From the NCBI RefSeq assembly GCF_027744825.2, contig NC_071345.1, positions 8,887,501 through 8,951,500 on the forward strand: 64,000 bases of DNA. Reading direction: 5' to 3'. The notes under the pieces were generated by a model. The model was given only the letters and a program-made list of their open reading frames with translations. It ran no database searches and was not told the DNA's origin. Source of the stretch: Synchiropus splendidus. Its lineage: Eukaryota > Chordata > Actinopteri > Syngnathiformes > Callionymidae. The position numbers and the translations under genes were made by a program. Shown piece by piece: positions 44,250 to 56,824 of this stretch (position 1 is the first letter of the stretch; each line of letters opens with the position of its first letter).

Positions 44250-46489
44250 CGTGTGAGAGGGGAAGGGGATCCTCTGGAACACGGGTGTGAGACACAGGTG
44301 ACTAGCAAGCCTCGCGTATAATTTCTTAACTTGCCTGGAAGCGGAGAAACCCCTGCAACCTCTCTGTCTTGAACAACGCTTTCATCTTGGGGCGCTGTAA
44401 TTGCGCTGCCAAGCGCTGGTCGGTGCGAACACAAGGAGGATGCGCCGTCTCCTCAGCACATGTTGCTGCACTTTGTAGCCGTTTGAAAACTCCCATCTGC
44501 GGCCGACTCTCCTCCCTGGGTCAGGAATATCAGCCATTAATCATCACCTGGGCGCGTGACAGCCAGTATTGGGTTGGAGGTTTGATCCCGACAGCGCGGC
44601 GTGGCTGGAGGGGTAACGGCAACACGGGGGCGAGTAGAGGGGCGAACACACACTTCACAGGAAGCATAATTGGCCGTGAGTGAGCGCTTACTGGATCAAC
44701 AGCTCGCTCCCTGACTGAGCCCAGCCTGTCGGCCGAACTGGACCCCCTCAGAGCTGCCGGGGATATCTTTAATTTACCTCCTACATCAGGCCTCAGGAAT
44801 CCACCCCCCTCCCCTCCCCACCACCTATACCTCTCTTTCATTCACTCCACTCTGCTTCCCATTATCTTTATTTGAAATGCAGATCTATATTGACTCATCA
44901 GAAACACATGTGAGCGACGCACGTGTATGTGTACGTCGGTGGGAGCGCACATGAACACAAACATGTGCCGCCGCCGCCGAACGCAAATTCACTTATTCCA
45001 GCATGAAAGCCGATACGAGGGTTCACTGTAAAAGGTGCACTCCGGAAATACCTGGAAGTTTGATGCCTGTTTTTTCATCCCGCTCTGTCAGGTCACCGAA
45101 GTTCAGACTTTCTTCACAGGCATACCTTTCTGATTGATCTGGATCGGAACCAAGGAATGGTTCTGCCCTCAGGTACCGTAGATCAGGTTGGTTGCTAATG
45201 CGCTACCAGGTCGCCGGGGCCTCGGACGCCTGCTGAAGGGGGCCCTGCTGATCAAGCGCAGGCTTGCAGTTCAACATCGCCGGCCGCTCTGTAAAGGCGC
45301 TCCTCGACTGCGTGACACTTTTTTGGACCGACAACAAAGCAGTGGTACCATGATGTAAACAGCTGGTCTCAGTCGGTACCGAGCCTCCAGTGCGACTCGT
45401 TTCCAAATTCCTTCTGTTGCAGGAAACATTTCTGCCTCTCCTAATTACGCCCCAGGGAAACAGGACTTCTAGGAACCGGCTTCTCCACACATACATACAC
45501 ACATCCAGCTAAAAGCTAGGAAGTGAGGAGCACGCTTAAAAGCAGATATCACATTCAATAGTGGACGGCTGCGCTGAGAAAAACGATAATAAGAGCGTTA
45601 ATGTGATGCGCTGCTGACAAGCCTGCGCCGCACCGAGCCGGCTGAGAACATTTTCAGGATCAAAAGGTGAGGAAAGGCTTACATTTTTTCCTAGAATCCC
45701 CCCACCAAGGTTACAGGGAGGTGAGCGTCGGCAGGGTTCACTGCCAATGTGTGTGTGTGTGTGTGTGTCCAGCCTGTGTCCACCTGAGGAGAGGCTGTTT
45801 CCTCTGTCAAGGTAAATTCCTGCGCCGCTCTCACGGTGTCGGTGCAGACAGCAGGCTGTCTTTAGGGTGGTCGCGCTCAAGAGGCCCCCTGTTTCATAGC
45901 TCCTCAGGTCGCCCCCTGCCATGCCTGCCTAAAATAAAGAGCCCCTCTGTTTGTACTCCGGGAAACATTAGTGATTTACTTCAGGCCACTTCGCTTGTGT
46001 TTCAGCTGCCAGCGCAGGCATTGATCATCAGCCTGTTTGCGCGGAGAAATCTCTATTTGCATTGAGTCTCATAAATAAAGCAGCCACTCCAGGCCAAACC
46101 CGCGCCAGCGATTAGAGCTCGCGGACACTCAATATATCTGGCATAATAGACAGGAGGGGACGGGAAGTCATCATGAGTTCAGATTTGCATACTGTTATTA
46201 AACTTGGCTACGGTCAGCTCAAATGGAATCTTGATAAGGGGGAATTTGTTCTCAGCCGTTGGTCTCTTGACGCCTCATACAACAGGTTATAATTTATAAT
46301 CGTAGCGGCGCTTTAATTTCAATTCTGCCGCCTGCTTGCTGTAATGAAGGTGGGAGCCGCAGCAAAGAGACACAAGTGGTTGGAACTGATGGCCCTTCAG
46401 TCTTGCTGGTGCACTTTTCTCTCAGATGAATAGGAGAAATGTACATTTGTTATTGTATAAGTGTTTGTTTATCGGTAGGTTTTTTATTT
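44250..46489. other. Repeat-poor intergenic DNA, possible regulatory content
   Basis: Contains a short (GT)n near 45750. Two perfect POU octamers, ATTTGCAT, lie at 46055-46062 and 46183-46190 in a repeat-free, AT/GC-balanced stretch (46050-46380) that also has several TAAT/ATTA words. Open frames here have no recognisable family. Confidence 0.4.
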
Positions 46490-47160
46490 AGTATTGGAAG
46501 AAGGAACCACCTTTCTTCATCTTCCACCCGAATCTCACCCTCCTCTTCGTGTCTTCATTCGCCACATCCATGAACTTCTTCTTCATCTCCAACACTTGGT
46601 CTCTCCTCTCCACCTCAGACCTCCACAACTTTGCCCCCAAACATAAGCTGCCTTACTCATCCCTCACAACCTCAGTACCTTCATGCCAGTTCCCTCAGTG
46701 CTTCCACCTGCCAAAACTCTCAAACTATGAAGTCATATTATGGGACCAGCCAGACCCTTGAAATGGTCATTTAAAGTGCGCTAGTACGTCAACGTCGTGA
46801 CTCACAAAGATCGGTGTTCAAGCTTTGTAGCAAGCTAAGATCTGGGTTGTCAATAAATAACGAAGACACCTCCATGACGTCGATATAGATGGGAGAGAAT
46901 TCGGTTAAAGATGAGGTGTCCATCATGAGTCAGCCTCCAACAATTACACTGGAGTTTAGAATTACCTTCTGTTGTCCATTTATTTCGGCCTGTGACTCAG
47001 ACAGTTGGTGTGACACAGTTTGACACCCCTGCTCTAAGTCACACATCACTACTGTCTTATAAATCTGTCCTTTCACAACCCTCAGGTCACGGTTGTGTCC
47101 ACGGTTCCACCCTGCCTGCACTTTCTTCTTCACCTGGCAACAACTCAGGTCCTTACTTGG
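46490..47160 (-). pseudogene. RTE-like LINE reverse-transcriptase remnant
   Basis: On the minus strand 46930-47133 translates to KKKVQAGWNRGHNR and then KGQIYKTVVMCDLEQG. This matches the KKRVQAGW...KGKVYKTV signature of an RTE-type LINE common in fish. Upstream on the + strand, CGCCACATCCATGAACTTCT and CCTCCACAACTTTGCCCCC continue the complement of the same element. About 46740-47035 breaks the alignment and ends in GTTTGACACCCCTG, a hAT-type end, suggesting a secondary insertion. No intact frame remains. Confidence 0.7.
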
Positions 47161-49854
47161 AGGACTGACCCCCTAATACTTGTTCCCCTCTGATTCCCTC
47201 ACGTCACAACTTTGATCTAACTCGCTGTCAAATGAAATAATAACTTGCATGATCTCTCAAGACTTTCTTGGTGTGACGTCTGTCACCAAGGCTCTTCATC
47301 TTGTCTACGCCTGAGACAGTTGTGAGTATCATAAATCTCTTGTGTCGTGTTCATTGTAAAGGAAGTGAAAAACGGAGCTTCAGGTCCAATTGAATTTCCT
47401 GGTGAGATTTATGTCACGCCGGCGACGTTGCAGCTGGTAGCAGAGTGGATTTGAACGCGAGCCAGGCCAATAAAATGACCCTTTCCAGGGGCTTCAAAAG
47501 CAGCCTGATGCTGGCCCGCTGCGTTTGTTCTGTTTTTCCTGAATCGACATTTTTTTGTTAATCCTATGCAAATGCGCGTGGAAGGTGCCCTTGCGTCGGG
47601 TCTCCTCCGCCCTGAATGTGCCGACTCTGAAGCTTCAGATCGGCCCTCGACCCTCCGGCAGGAGAAAACAACGTGAGCCAGAGCGTCCAGGATTGAGACC
47701 CGTGCTCCGGTTTAGGTGCATTGTCCATCAGATTAGTGGACGGTGGCAATCTCTGGCCAATTAGGGAGCGCAGAACCAAATAATTAGCGGCTCCCCTTTT
47801 GTCGCCGCGTTCATTATCCCCATCGTGTCGGCCGGAGGAGCCAGCAATATGCAAAGGTGCGCGATAGCAGTTTCATTGTTTTTGTGAATTGGAGTGTGCG
47901 GGGACACTGAATGTGGGTGGGGGAGGGGCGGGTGTTGGGGTGTTATCTAATACGTGCACAGACTGATTTCTCCACCTGAACGAAACAAAGCCCAGAATGT
48001 GGTGTTGTTTTATTTGTCATGAGTTACGGATGAAGGGTCTTTCTTTCATGGGGGCTCTTCTTTATCCCCCCTTTGTTCCATACATCAGTGCAGTAATGCT
48101 ATAGAGGCATGACGTCACCCCGCTGCTCGCTCTCATTACTGTAATATCCCCATGTGGGGAGGGCTGGCCAGACAGACCCCCCCTCCCTTCTCGCCCCTCC
48201 ACCGTAGACCACGAACGTATAGAGGATTATCTCCCTTTGTCTCAAGACTTGCCTCACCTCACGTGCTTTTGTCTGCATCCCCACCTTTCCTTTGTTGCTC
48301 CCTTTCTGTCTTTTGTTTCTCGCCTCAGTTTGACATGTTCTGCACTTCCTACCCCCCTCCACCGTGCCGCTCGTCCCTCCAGGGCTTCGCACACAGACAT
48401 CTCTCTCTTCTTCCTGTCTCTCATGGCAGTGAGTGATGTAGCCAGCTCTTTGCCATATAGTGCACTCATAATGATCACCCTGTGGTCTAATGTGCTGGAT
48501 GTGTTCCGCCGCCAGCAGCCCTCAGGGAGGCTCCACTACCACCCAGGGATGGTGAGTGTGGCTCTGCGTCCATGCACATATGGTCACTCTGGTGTGTGTA
48601 TCGCTGGTAATGCAATGTAAATATCAATCACTGCTGGAAGAGAAATGGAGGATCAAAGCCGATGGGACACGGGAGAATCGACTGAATGTGTCCATCCTGC
48701 CAAATCAGCGGAGCATCTGAAGTGTTTATGGACCCGAGCGCTTCCTAAGGGTCCGGTAAAATGAACTTTGGGGCGCCTTAAATTGCATTTGTGCTTGTGC
48801 TTTAAATTGTTTTCTCCTGTCTGCAAAGTGGATTTGACTTTAAAAGAACGTATTGCAGATTCTGAGGGAACCACCCTATCTGCACTATAGGACGCAACAA
48901 TACATTTTATGTGCCGCCACTGGGTTGGTGAGGCACCTCATGTTCCCTCAACCACCACCAGCAACAAAACAACTCTTCATACACAAAACCATGCATATAT
49001 CAGATGCGATTATTAATGATGTTTGGATTTTTCCATTTATGGCGATGCAGTTCCCAGTGATGTCATGTCCAGGAGAACCTGGCAGAAGCAGACTATAAAT
49101 CCACACTTGGCTCTGCATTGTGGGGAAACATTCATTGATAAAACAATGACAGTTGAAAAGGGCCTGATTTTCTCATTTTCGTGAGGAAGTTCACCTCTTA
49201 TGTCATAATGCTTAGTCAGTGACATGCAAACCTGCGCTCACGCCTGTCAAAACAGACCCTCCAGATTCCTGAACTCAACTGCCCGAAGCTCCAGTTGGTT
49301 TGACGAGTGCGAGTTTACCTTCGGTGGTTTCTCCTGAGCTGCTGAGAGATTTGTACCTGAGCACGGGTCAACAGCTTTAAAGACCACAGACACAGTTGTT
49401 CAGGAGATATTTTCAAAGCCTTCTGCGTGAAATATTGTCAAGCAGATGCTCTGAACTGCTGCTTTTTCCATCTGGAGTTTTCAGCATGCACCAAAACACA
49501 CATTTTGTGTTAACATATGAGCAGAACATTGTTGGACAGAGGTCATGACTTTGCATGCATTCATTGTAACAAGTTATTCCCCATCTAGCTAAGGATTTTT
49601 TGATGACTTCACAGGCGGCTAGCAAGGGATCACCTGTGGACAGTTTTCTAAATGGCCAACTTGAACCACTGAATGACTGACAGAAACCATACACTTGTTT
49701 CATACACTTCAAGCTTCAAAGTTACTACAAATTGTTGGGTTTGCCATATCGAAGGCTCACCAGATGAAGTACTTCCTATGTGTTCTGAGGTTCAGTTCTG
49801 CTCTTTCTTACTCTTGTCACTTTTATTGAAGTAATATTTTGTGTAAAACGGTTG
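47161..49854. other. Intergenic, nothing recognised
   Basis: Mostly unique-looking sequence. Overlapping frames on both strands at 48100-48620 are Pro/Ser/Leu-rich, from a pyrimidine-rich strand, and are not supported as genes. 47390-47870 is repeat-poor. Confidence 0.4.
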
Positions 49855-49856
49855 GG

Positions 49857-50096
49857 TTGCAACCCATCCTCACTCTCATGGTGCGATATACTGACGTTGG
49901 GAAAGTTGACTTTTGCGTCCCATACTGACACCAAAGGCAGCCTTCAGCGCTGCATGTTGACGCAAAAGGCCCTCAATAAGGAGGTGGGCCACGTAAGGCT
50001 TGTAAACATGGATGGCTCTCCTCGGCGTCAGTATGGGGCGTGAAAGTCCACCACCCAACGTCAATATACTACATCATCAGAGTGAGGGTGGGTTGT
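49857..50096. mobile_element. Foldback element with long imperfect TIRs
   Basis: Arms of about 75 bp at 49857-49937 and 50015-50096 are inverted copies at roughly four of five positions by eye. They share CCTCACTCT, TGACGTTGGG and CCCATACTGAC. The loop is about 77 bp. It has no coding capacity. This is a foldback/MITE type; family unknown. Confidence 0.7.
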
Positions 50097-50099
50097 ACA

Positions 50100-51240
50100 T
50101 CTTGGCATTACAGATGAGATTTAAATGTCATCACTCAAACAGTCAGCCAGTCGTCCATCTAATCTGAGAAATTGTCTGAACGAAACCTTTGATTTTGAGG
50201 CATATCCAAGTTTGGTCCCAGAACGTCAGGCGTTCCATCCTTATCTCTTGTTATCGTAATATTCCCATTCAGACGTGAACTTGAACACAGCCTCTGGGTT
50301 AAAGGCCTGACAGTTAACGTTCTGTTTTCCCAGGTAAAAGACCTGTTCAACAGACGTTGCGACTCCATTCTTCCATTATTTCACTTTCTCAGCAAGTGTT
50401 ATTTTGTTTCCGAAGTATGAAGTATGACATTATGACGTGTAATCTGGATGTTCCAGAGGCTTCATACCAAGTGCACAGAGCTATACGTTTTCCTTCCGTG
50501 GCCCCTTGAAGATTAGGAGTGATGCGCGGGCGCCTATGTGCTTCTGGTGCTATCGGAACCAGGGTTTCTCATGCCCCGCGCGCTTCTCCTCTGATATAGG
50601 AGAAGGGAGGGAAGCAATTGAAAAGAAAAATGTGAGTTGAGCCCCTCAATTCTCAAAGGGGCAATGAGAGATGATGGGTGGTGACAATACACCCTTCAAC
50701 GAAAAAATGCACTTCCTTTCCACCTCTTGTTCCTGGGCCCCCGCGCAGCTGTTTGTACCTCGGAGTCCGGGCTTGAGAACCTTAGCAGGCTCCAGGAGCC
50801 CTCCCCGACCGGAGAGCTGTCACCCTGGGCCATTGAACACCTCGGCTGGGCCTCCGAACAGGAGCTGCGGGAAAGCAGAGCAAAAATGCACCAGCCTTTC
50901 ATATGATGTGGTCTGTAGAACGGCCTTGATACGAAGTGAATGTGACAACAGCAAATTACCGCCATCGAAGGGCAGGGGCGCTTGAGGGAAGCCATTGCAA
51001 CACAATGACCAGTACAAAGATACTGTCCGGCCGCATTAGCCGCCTCGACTTTTTATCTCCGCTGGCCACCGCTGGATTGCTCCCCCTAGTTCTCTGCCAT
51101 GATGAAGAAGCAGCTCGGCGTCCTACTGAACACGTGGACAAATTGTCAACTAGAGATTTGCTGTGCGTCGGATTAAGACTTGTCTGCTATTGATCACGCT
51201 CAGAACTAAACAATGATGGTGAAGTTCGATGACACTTTAG
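50100..51240. other. Intergenic, nothing recognised
   Basis: Repeat-poor. The frames at 50671-51190 overlap on both strands and have no domain. Confidence 0.4.
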
Positions 51241-51423
51241 CGCAGACCTGGGCACTGTATTTATGTGTGACTCCAGGAGTCAGAGTAAAACTATAAAACT
51301 GACATTGTTGTTGTCTTTTTTGTTCATTATGATACAACAGTAACATAACTTCCTCTGGCATTATTTTTCTGAATTGTTTGTCTTTTCTGTTGGCTATTTT
51401 AGGAGTATTTCTTGTTACAAAAA

Positions 51424-51930
51424 ACAGTGGTCCCCCCGGGCCGGGGACCGGTACCGGTCCGTGGATCAATTGGTACAGGGCCGCACAAGAAATAATTTAT
51501 TAAATTATGTATATTAGCTGAGTATGAAGGATCTTTTACTTTAAAAGAAACTTTTATTTTGAAAAATGCCTGGTCGCTTAAGAGCCAAAATGTAACCCAC
51601 AAGCTCACAAGATGAGCAGGAAACAGCTTGTTTTTAACAAACAATACCATGAGTCGTACTTGAAATATGGATTTATCGCGGCCGTCTACCATCACTCCCA
51701 GATGGAACCGTCTTATTGCATAAAAAAAAAGTTAAAAAAAAATCTCCCACTGATTTAACAATATGCTAATAAAACATTTTCATGCACTTTATATGTGGTT
51801 TTCTGGTGTATCTGTATGCTGTTTTGAAGGCGTGTTTAAAGGGTTAAAAGTGGGAACTTCATACCCCCCAGGCCACATTGCACTTGTCAAGAGTTGACCA
51901 GTCTGCAGAGATTAAAAGGTTGGGGACCAC
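51424..51930. mobile_element. Non-autonomous hAT-like element
   Basis: Left end CAGTGGTCCCCCCGGGCCGG, then GGACCGGTACCGGTCCGTGG. Right end AAAGGTTGGGGACCACTG, whose complement CAGTGGTCCCCAACC matches the left terminus. CAGTGGTCCCCAACC-type ends are known for a widespread vertebrate hAT group. No clear 8-bp target duplication survives and no transposase frame is present. Confidence 0.75.
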
Positions 51931-54039
51931 TGCCTTAAAATTGAAAGTAGATGATGAAATGTATGAGACACATCGAGAATCTTATAATGGAATGTGGCTT
52001 AAATGAAATAAAACACAACAAACCAACATTTTCTGTGGATTTTTAAAGTGTCATCTCATAACACATGTCATCACTTACTCCGAATTTTATTTTCAGTTTT
52101 CTCTCACCCTCCTTTCTTTGGCAGTTCTTTGGCCCCTCTCAACGGTAACAATATAGAACCTGGCTGTAGCGGCCGACTTCCAATGTTTTACTGGTAGATG
52201 AAGGTATATGCTGGCACCAGCCTCGGCACATGGGTGGTCGCTGTGACAGTGCACAAGGGTTACGTAACCCCCGCTGCTGAAGTTGTGATCGGAGACAGAT
52301 AAGGGCATGCGATCCCAGCAGAGGACTCAGCACACGCCTCACTTCATCCCTGATCCTGCTTCAACTCAACATAAAGCAAATTACTGCTAACAATCTGCAG
52401 GCAACGGTGGCGGCGCTGCAACGCGGACAATGCCATTGTTCTCCCTCTCTTTTTCCTCCCCAGCTCCCCCAACAAATTACAAGTTCCCCACTGGGCTCGA
52501 AGGAGGCTGTCGGCCTCAATTCCGCGAAAACTTGAAACATCTAAACTGTCTTAGTTAGCGGTGAAAAGAAAAATGTTTCTCCTTCTTTTGTCGTTTTGTC
52601 CTCATTGTTTTCGATTGTCCTCTAATTGATGGAGCCTTCAGGTTCATATTCAGCGCCGCGTTTCCCAGGCCCCTGATGGATGGTGCGCAGATGAAACAGC
52701 CGCGGCCCTGGGAAGAATTCATGCAAACTCCAAGACCAATGTTTACCTGTGTGATGGGTGATGGGAAGTGAAGGCTGCACACAACTCACGCTGCTTCTGG
52801 AAACACTGCAGATGAGGAGCTGGGACAAGGAAGGTCGCGAGATCCCGTAATGTCACCTCCGCCACAAATGAGCGCCGCCATCACGGGGAGTAATTGTATA
52901 GAATAAATGCAAACAACCGCAAATAAGACGGGGTCAAGTTTGGGGTCAAGGTGAATTTGGAAAGGATTTTGTTATTGCTGAGTGTGTTGCAGATGAAATG
53001 TACACAGTGTGTGCCCAGAGTAATTGTTTCATCTATATGTTAAAAGGAGAGAGACACACTGGGTGGTAAAAGAGTCTGTTGTAGGTCTGCACTTTTGCAG
53101 CTCACAACCACACGTTCATGACACAACGGTGCGATTATTTCCAGAAATTAAACTTTGTCTTATCTGTAATTTGACCGAGGATCCAGGGACATAAGGGTTC
53201 GGTGTTCGTGTTTTGCATTTGCTTTTACTGAGGAATTCTGGTCATCGGAAAATAGCAGACAAAGATTTCGTGATTTTCATTCCAAACATCACCTTCAGTC
53301 TGAAATTCTGGAGTCAGTTGTGGCTTTTCACAACAGTCTGAATGGCAAAGGAAATACAGAACTTGACTCCTTGAAGGACAAAGGTAGCCCCAAGCAGAGC
53401 AGCGCCCTTGCTTGCTAGGACAAGCCCTAACCGTGGAGTGAAGTAGATATTTAATTTAAATACTCAATTTAAATTCTCAATATTTGAAGTGTTTTATCAG
53501 GTGCAGTCCACAGTATCCTCTGCTTCTGGCACTATTTTGGGAGGTTATCTTCCGCGTCAGACGGGGTGAGAAGTCGTGATGGGACTGCAGTCACAAATAA
53601 ATACAGTCAACTTTCTGTCACCATCTTTCATCCACGACAGCTCAAACAGTCTCCGGGGTCTAAGGTGATGGACTCCAGGATCAAACCTCACTCATCTTCA
53701 GCTGGCTCATCCCAAAACTTCCCTTTTTCCCCTGGCCTTCAGCAAGTCTCAGAGGGTTCCTCAGTCTGCCAACTCCTCCTGGATATGACGTCTCCGCACC
53801 TTGGGCTCCCAAATGATTTCTTAACAGATGATGGGGCCATTTATAAACCTGAAACTCCTTCAGCAGTGAAATGGAACTCAACTCAATACTTCTCTTCAAG
53901 CCTTTTATTCTGGAAAATCACTGCCTCTTACTTTGAAGCAATCGACTTGCCTTCCTCTCGCAGCCCTTCAACTGACCAGTCTGGCGCTGAGTTTAGAAAA
54001 CAAAGAGATCTTCATGAACGTGATTTCAATAAGAATAAA
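51931..54039. other. Intergenic, nothing recognised
   Basis: 52085-52145 resembles the right part of the hAT-like repeat at 35417. A 183-codon frame at 53566-54114 runs into the repeat at 54040 and has no domain, so I do not call it a gene. 52380-52900 is repeat-poor. Confidence 0.4.
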
Positions 54040-54298
54040 GTCTGGAGTATAGAGCGCACCAGGATATTAGCTGCACCCACTAAGTTTAAGAGGGAAAAAG
54101 ATCATGTTCATACATAAGCCACACCGGTCTATAAGGTGCAGTGGTGCTGTCTGCACCGTAGAACGGTCAGTGGTGATTAAAAGTGCATGAGGATCACGTC
54201 TAAACTAGTTTTGAAAACAGGGTCCAGCATGGAGACCTACTCATGAAACAAACTGGGCAATGAGTCATGAACTCCACACATCTTTTATTGACATAAAG
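54040..54298 (+). mobile_element. Interspersed repeat, copy 1 (about 260 bp)
   Basis: Direct-orientation partner of 62486-62765. They share CATGTTCATACATAAGCC-like sequence, ATCACGTCTAAACTAGTTTT, GAAAACAGGGTCCAGCAT and ACTCATGAAACAAACTGGGC. The opening words TATAGAGCGCACC and ATTAGCTGCACCCACTAA resemble a repeat widespread in fish. It is non-coding; the class is uncertain. Confidence 0.75.
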
Positions 54299-56503
54299 GC
54301 CTCCTCCAATGGAAAAATTTGACTCCACTGAAGCGCACGTGCAGCAACACGCATCAGCTGACTTCCATCTCCACTTTGATGGTCGACACCCCAGCAGTGC
54401 CTTCCTCAAACTTTTCTCACACCCCCTTTGAACCGGCCCGCCTAAGGCTAACAATGCAACTTTGAATACATTTGGTTGACTATTTGCATATCTATTTGGC
54501 AGGGGATGTTTTCGTCATATTTCATCGACGCACATATCTGCGAGCAATAATTCCCAGGGATGAATTAAAGCCATTCATCTGCAGAGGTCCCTGCCGAGCC
54601 TGAGAACGTCTCCATTTGTCTTTGTGATGATGGCGGCTCAGCGCAAAGCTTCACTTGTCTTCCCGAAAGAAAGGAGTCACCCTCCGCGAGACAAAGGAGC
54701 AGGGGAAAACAAAGTGAGGGCAGTTAAGGCGCCGACACTGATGGCATCCTGTACATCATCCCACCACGAGCACCATCCTCTCCCAGCATCCTGTTGTTCA
54801 CCTCTCTCTCTCGCTGGTCTCGCTCACCCTCCCGTCCCTTTCTCTCCGTGTTGCATAATAGAGTGTGCGAGTAGCAGCGGCGGTGAGCTCACAGCAGCTG
54901 GCCCCGCCCACTCCGCTCCAGCCGTTACTGAAAAGATGCCAGTATTTCATCATCCCCCCTGTCTCCCCTCAATGACCCCCCCACTGGAGCTATAGCTCGA
55001 GACGCCTCAAGGTGGCAGTGCAGCCAAGGATTTTTGCTTCGGTCCTCATCCCAGACACATTGTCCTCGTTGACTCTGAGTGTGTGTGTGTGTGTCTAACG
55101 GCTGGCAGGAACATCAACCGCCTGCAGTCTGCAAGGCTCGCTCCCTTTCTACAGTCTGGTACTGGCTAACACCAATAGACACAGGGGAGTAAGAGAGCGA
55201 GAGAAAGAGGGAGGGGAAGGAGAGAGACTGCGGAAAATACGGACAAAGAAAAAGGATGGAGAGAGAGCGGAAGGGGGGAATGGGATGTATGGAATGATGA
55301 AGTGTTGAGGATGGAGAGAGACAATGGGATGCTCCGGTTCTTGGGGGATTTGGTGGAGATGATTCGGAGCAAGAGAAATATCGCAGACAAAGATTAGGAC
55401 ACATATCGAGAAACAGATGGCATGAAGATAGAGGAGGTGAGAATCCAAGTGGGACAGAGCAGTCAAGAAGAAGGCACCCACAGAGCATGAAATTGAGTTT
55501 GCCTTTGCCGCGCTGGAATACATGCAAAACAACAACAGCTGATATCTGGGAACAAATGGGAGTGTTTACGTGCTCGGCCCATAAAAAGGGCAGTCAACGC
55601 TCCGTGTGCAGGTAGCAGGCGTGAGTGAAGGCAGTTAAGTCAGCACCTGTCACACGTCAGCCTGCAGGGGAAGTTTTTATCCATACGTGGGGAGGAGGGG
55701 TTGTTGGGAGGAAATGCCTCAACGCTCTCGGATCCCTTGAGGTTACCCCCTCCCCAATGGTGCCCGCAATCCCCCAAATGATTCCTCGTCGCTGTTATAT
55801 AACCCCCTGATTCTATTAAGCCGGCGCGAGAGGGAAACGGATGCACGAGCGGACACTCGCATGGAAAGGTGTCGGGGCATTGTGCACAGGATGGGATATG
55901 TTGGCCCAAGTCCAGAGCGGGATTATATCACTTCCCTGTTGCTTTCAATACAGGGAAATCTAGCGAAGCCCCAGTGACGCTTCCCCTTCCTCTGTTGAGC
56001 ACCAGCAGCTGCACATCAACCCGGGATTCAAGATGGTTAGTAATTTACACAATCTTAATCCGACGGCAAATCCCATCGGCATCCGTCAAACACGTTCCAG
56101 TCGTGTTTGGTTCGCGCACACACAGCCTTGTTTCATCACTGGTTTGTCTACGCCACTCACACACAGTTGGAGCTGTAAATATTTGCCTTCTTCAGCACAT
56201 GACTGAAAACCTTTGGAGTTATAAAGGGCCGACTGTTCATTCGGGTCTGCGGTGGAGGGGTGTCACTCTACCCACCGGGTTCTGCAGCCACAGCTTTGCT
56301 TGGGAAGCAGCTCCATTCTGAGTCACGAGGGAAAGACAAAGGTGTTTCCCGCCAAAATTGTCAACACAGTCTGGTTGTCTTTGGTCTACACTTGACAAAC
56401 CCTAGGGGAATCAAAAATGAGGGTGAACATTCATGTCTAAACCTGTGCTCTTGTGTTCCAAGTTCATCTTCACTTTAGCACTGAAAGCATCGCAGGTGAT
56501 CCA
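54299..56503. other. Intergenic, nothing recognised
   Basis: Repeat-poor with a short GT run near 55078-55096. 55190-55340 is a purine-rich strand (GAGAGAGGGAGG type) that gives Ser/Leu/Pro frames on the complement. No gene is recognised. Confidence 0.4.
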
Positions 56504-56824
56504 TCATCGCTGAATTGTTGGGGCAGACACTTCAGCAGGGGGCGCCAAACATCCCTCTTCCTTGCAGTGTCCCAGCTCTGACTGGAGGATCCTGAGACAG
56601 TCCCAGTCCAGTGAAGCATATGATCCCTCCACCTGGTCCCGGGTGGACCCCTTGGTCTTCTCCGGCCGTGCCTGAAACACCTCCAAAGGGAGGCATCCAG
56701 GGGGCTTCCTCATGAAATGCCCGAACCACCTCAACTGAGTCCTTTCAATGCAAAGAAGCAGCAGCTCTACTCCGAGTCTCTTCCGAGTGATGGAAGAGAC
56801 TCGGAGTAGAGTCTCTTCCATCAT
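56504..56824 (-). pseudogene. LINE reverse-transcriptase C-terminal fragment
   Basis: The minus-strand frame reads RTQLRWFGHFMRKPPG, then LPLEVFQARPEK. This matches the RxQLRWFGHxxRMPPGRLP...EVFQA signature near the end of a fish LINE polyprotein. The frame is open for 106 codons but lacks the polymerase core, so it is a 5'-truncated copy. Its upstream end runs into the palindrome cluster at 56765. Confidence 0.7.

Noticed and set aside
53566..54117. 183-codon + strand frame
   Set aside because: Non-ATG start, no domain, and the last 25 codons fall in an interspersed repeat.
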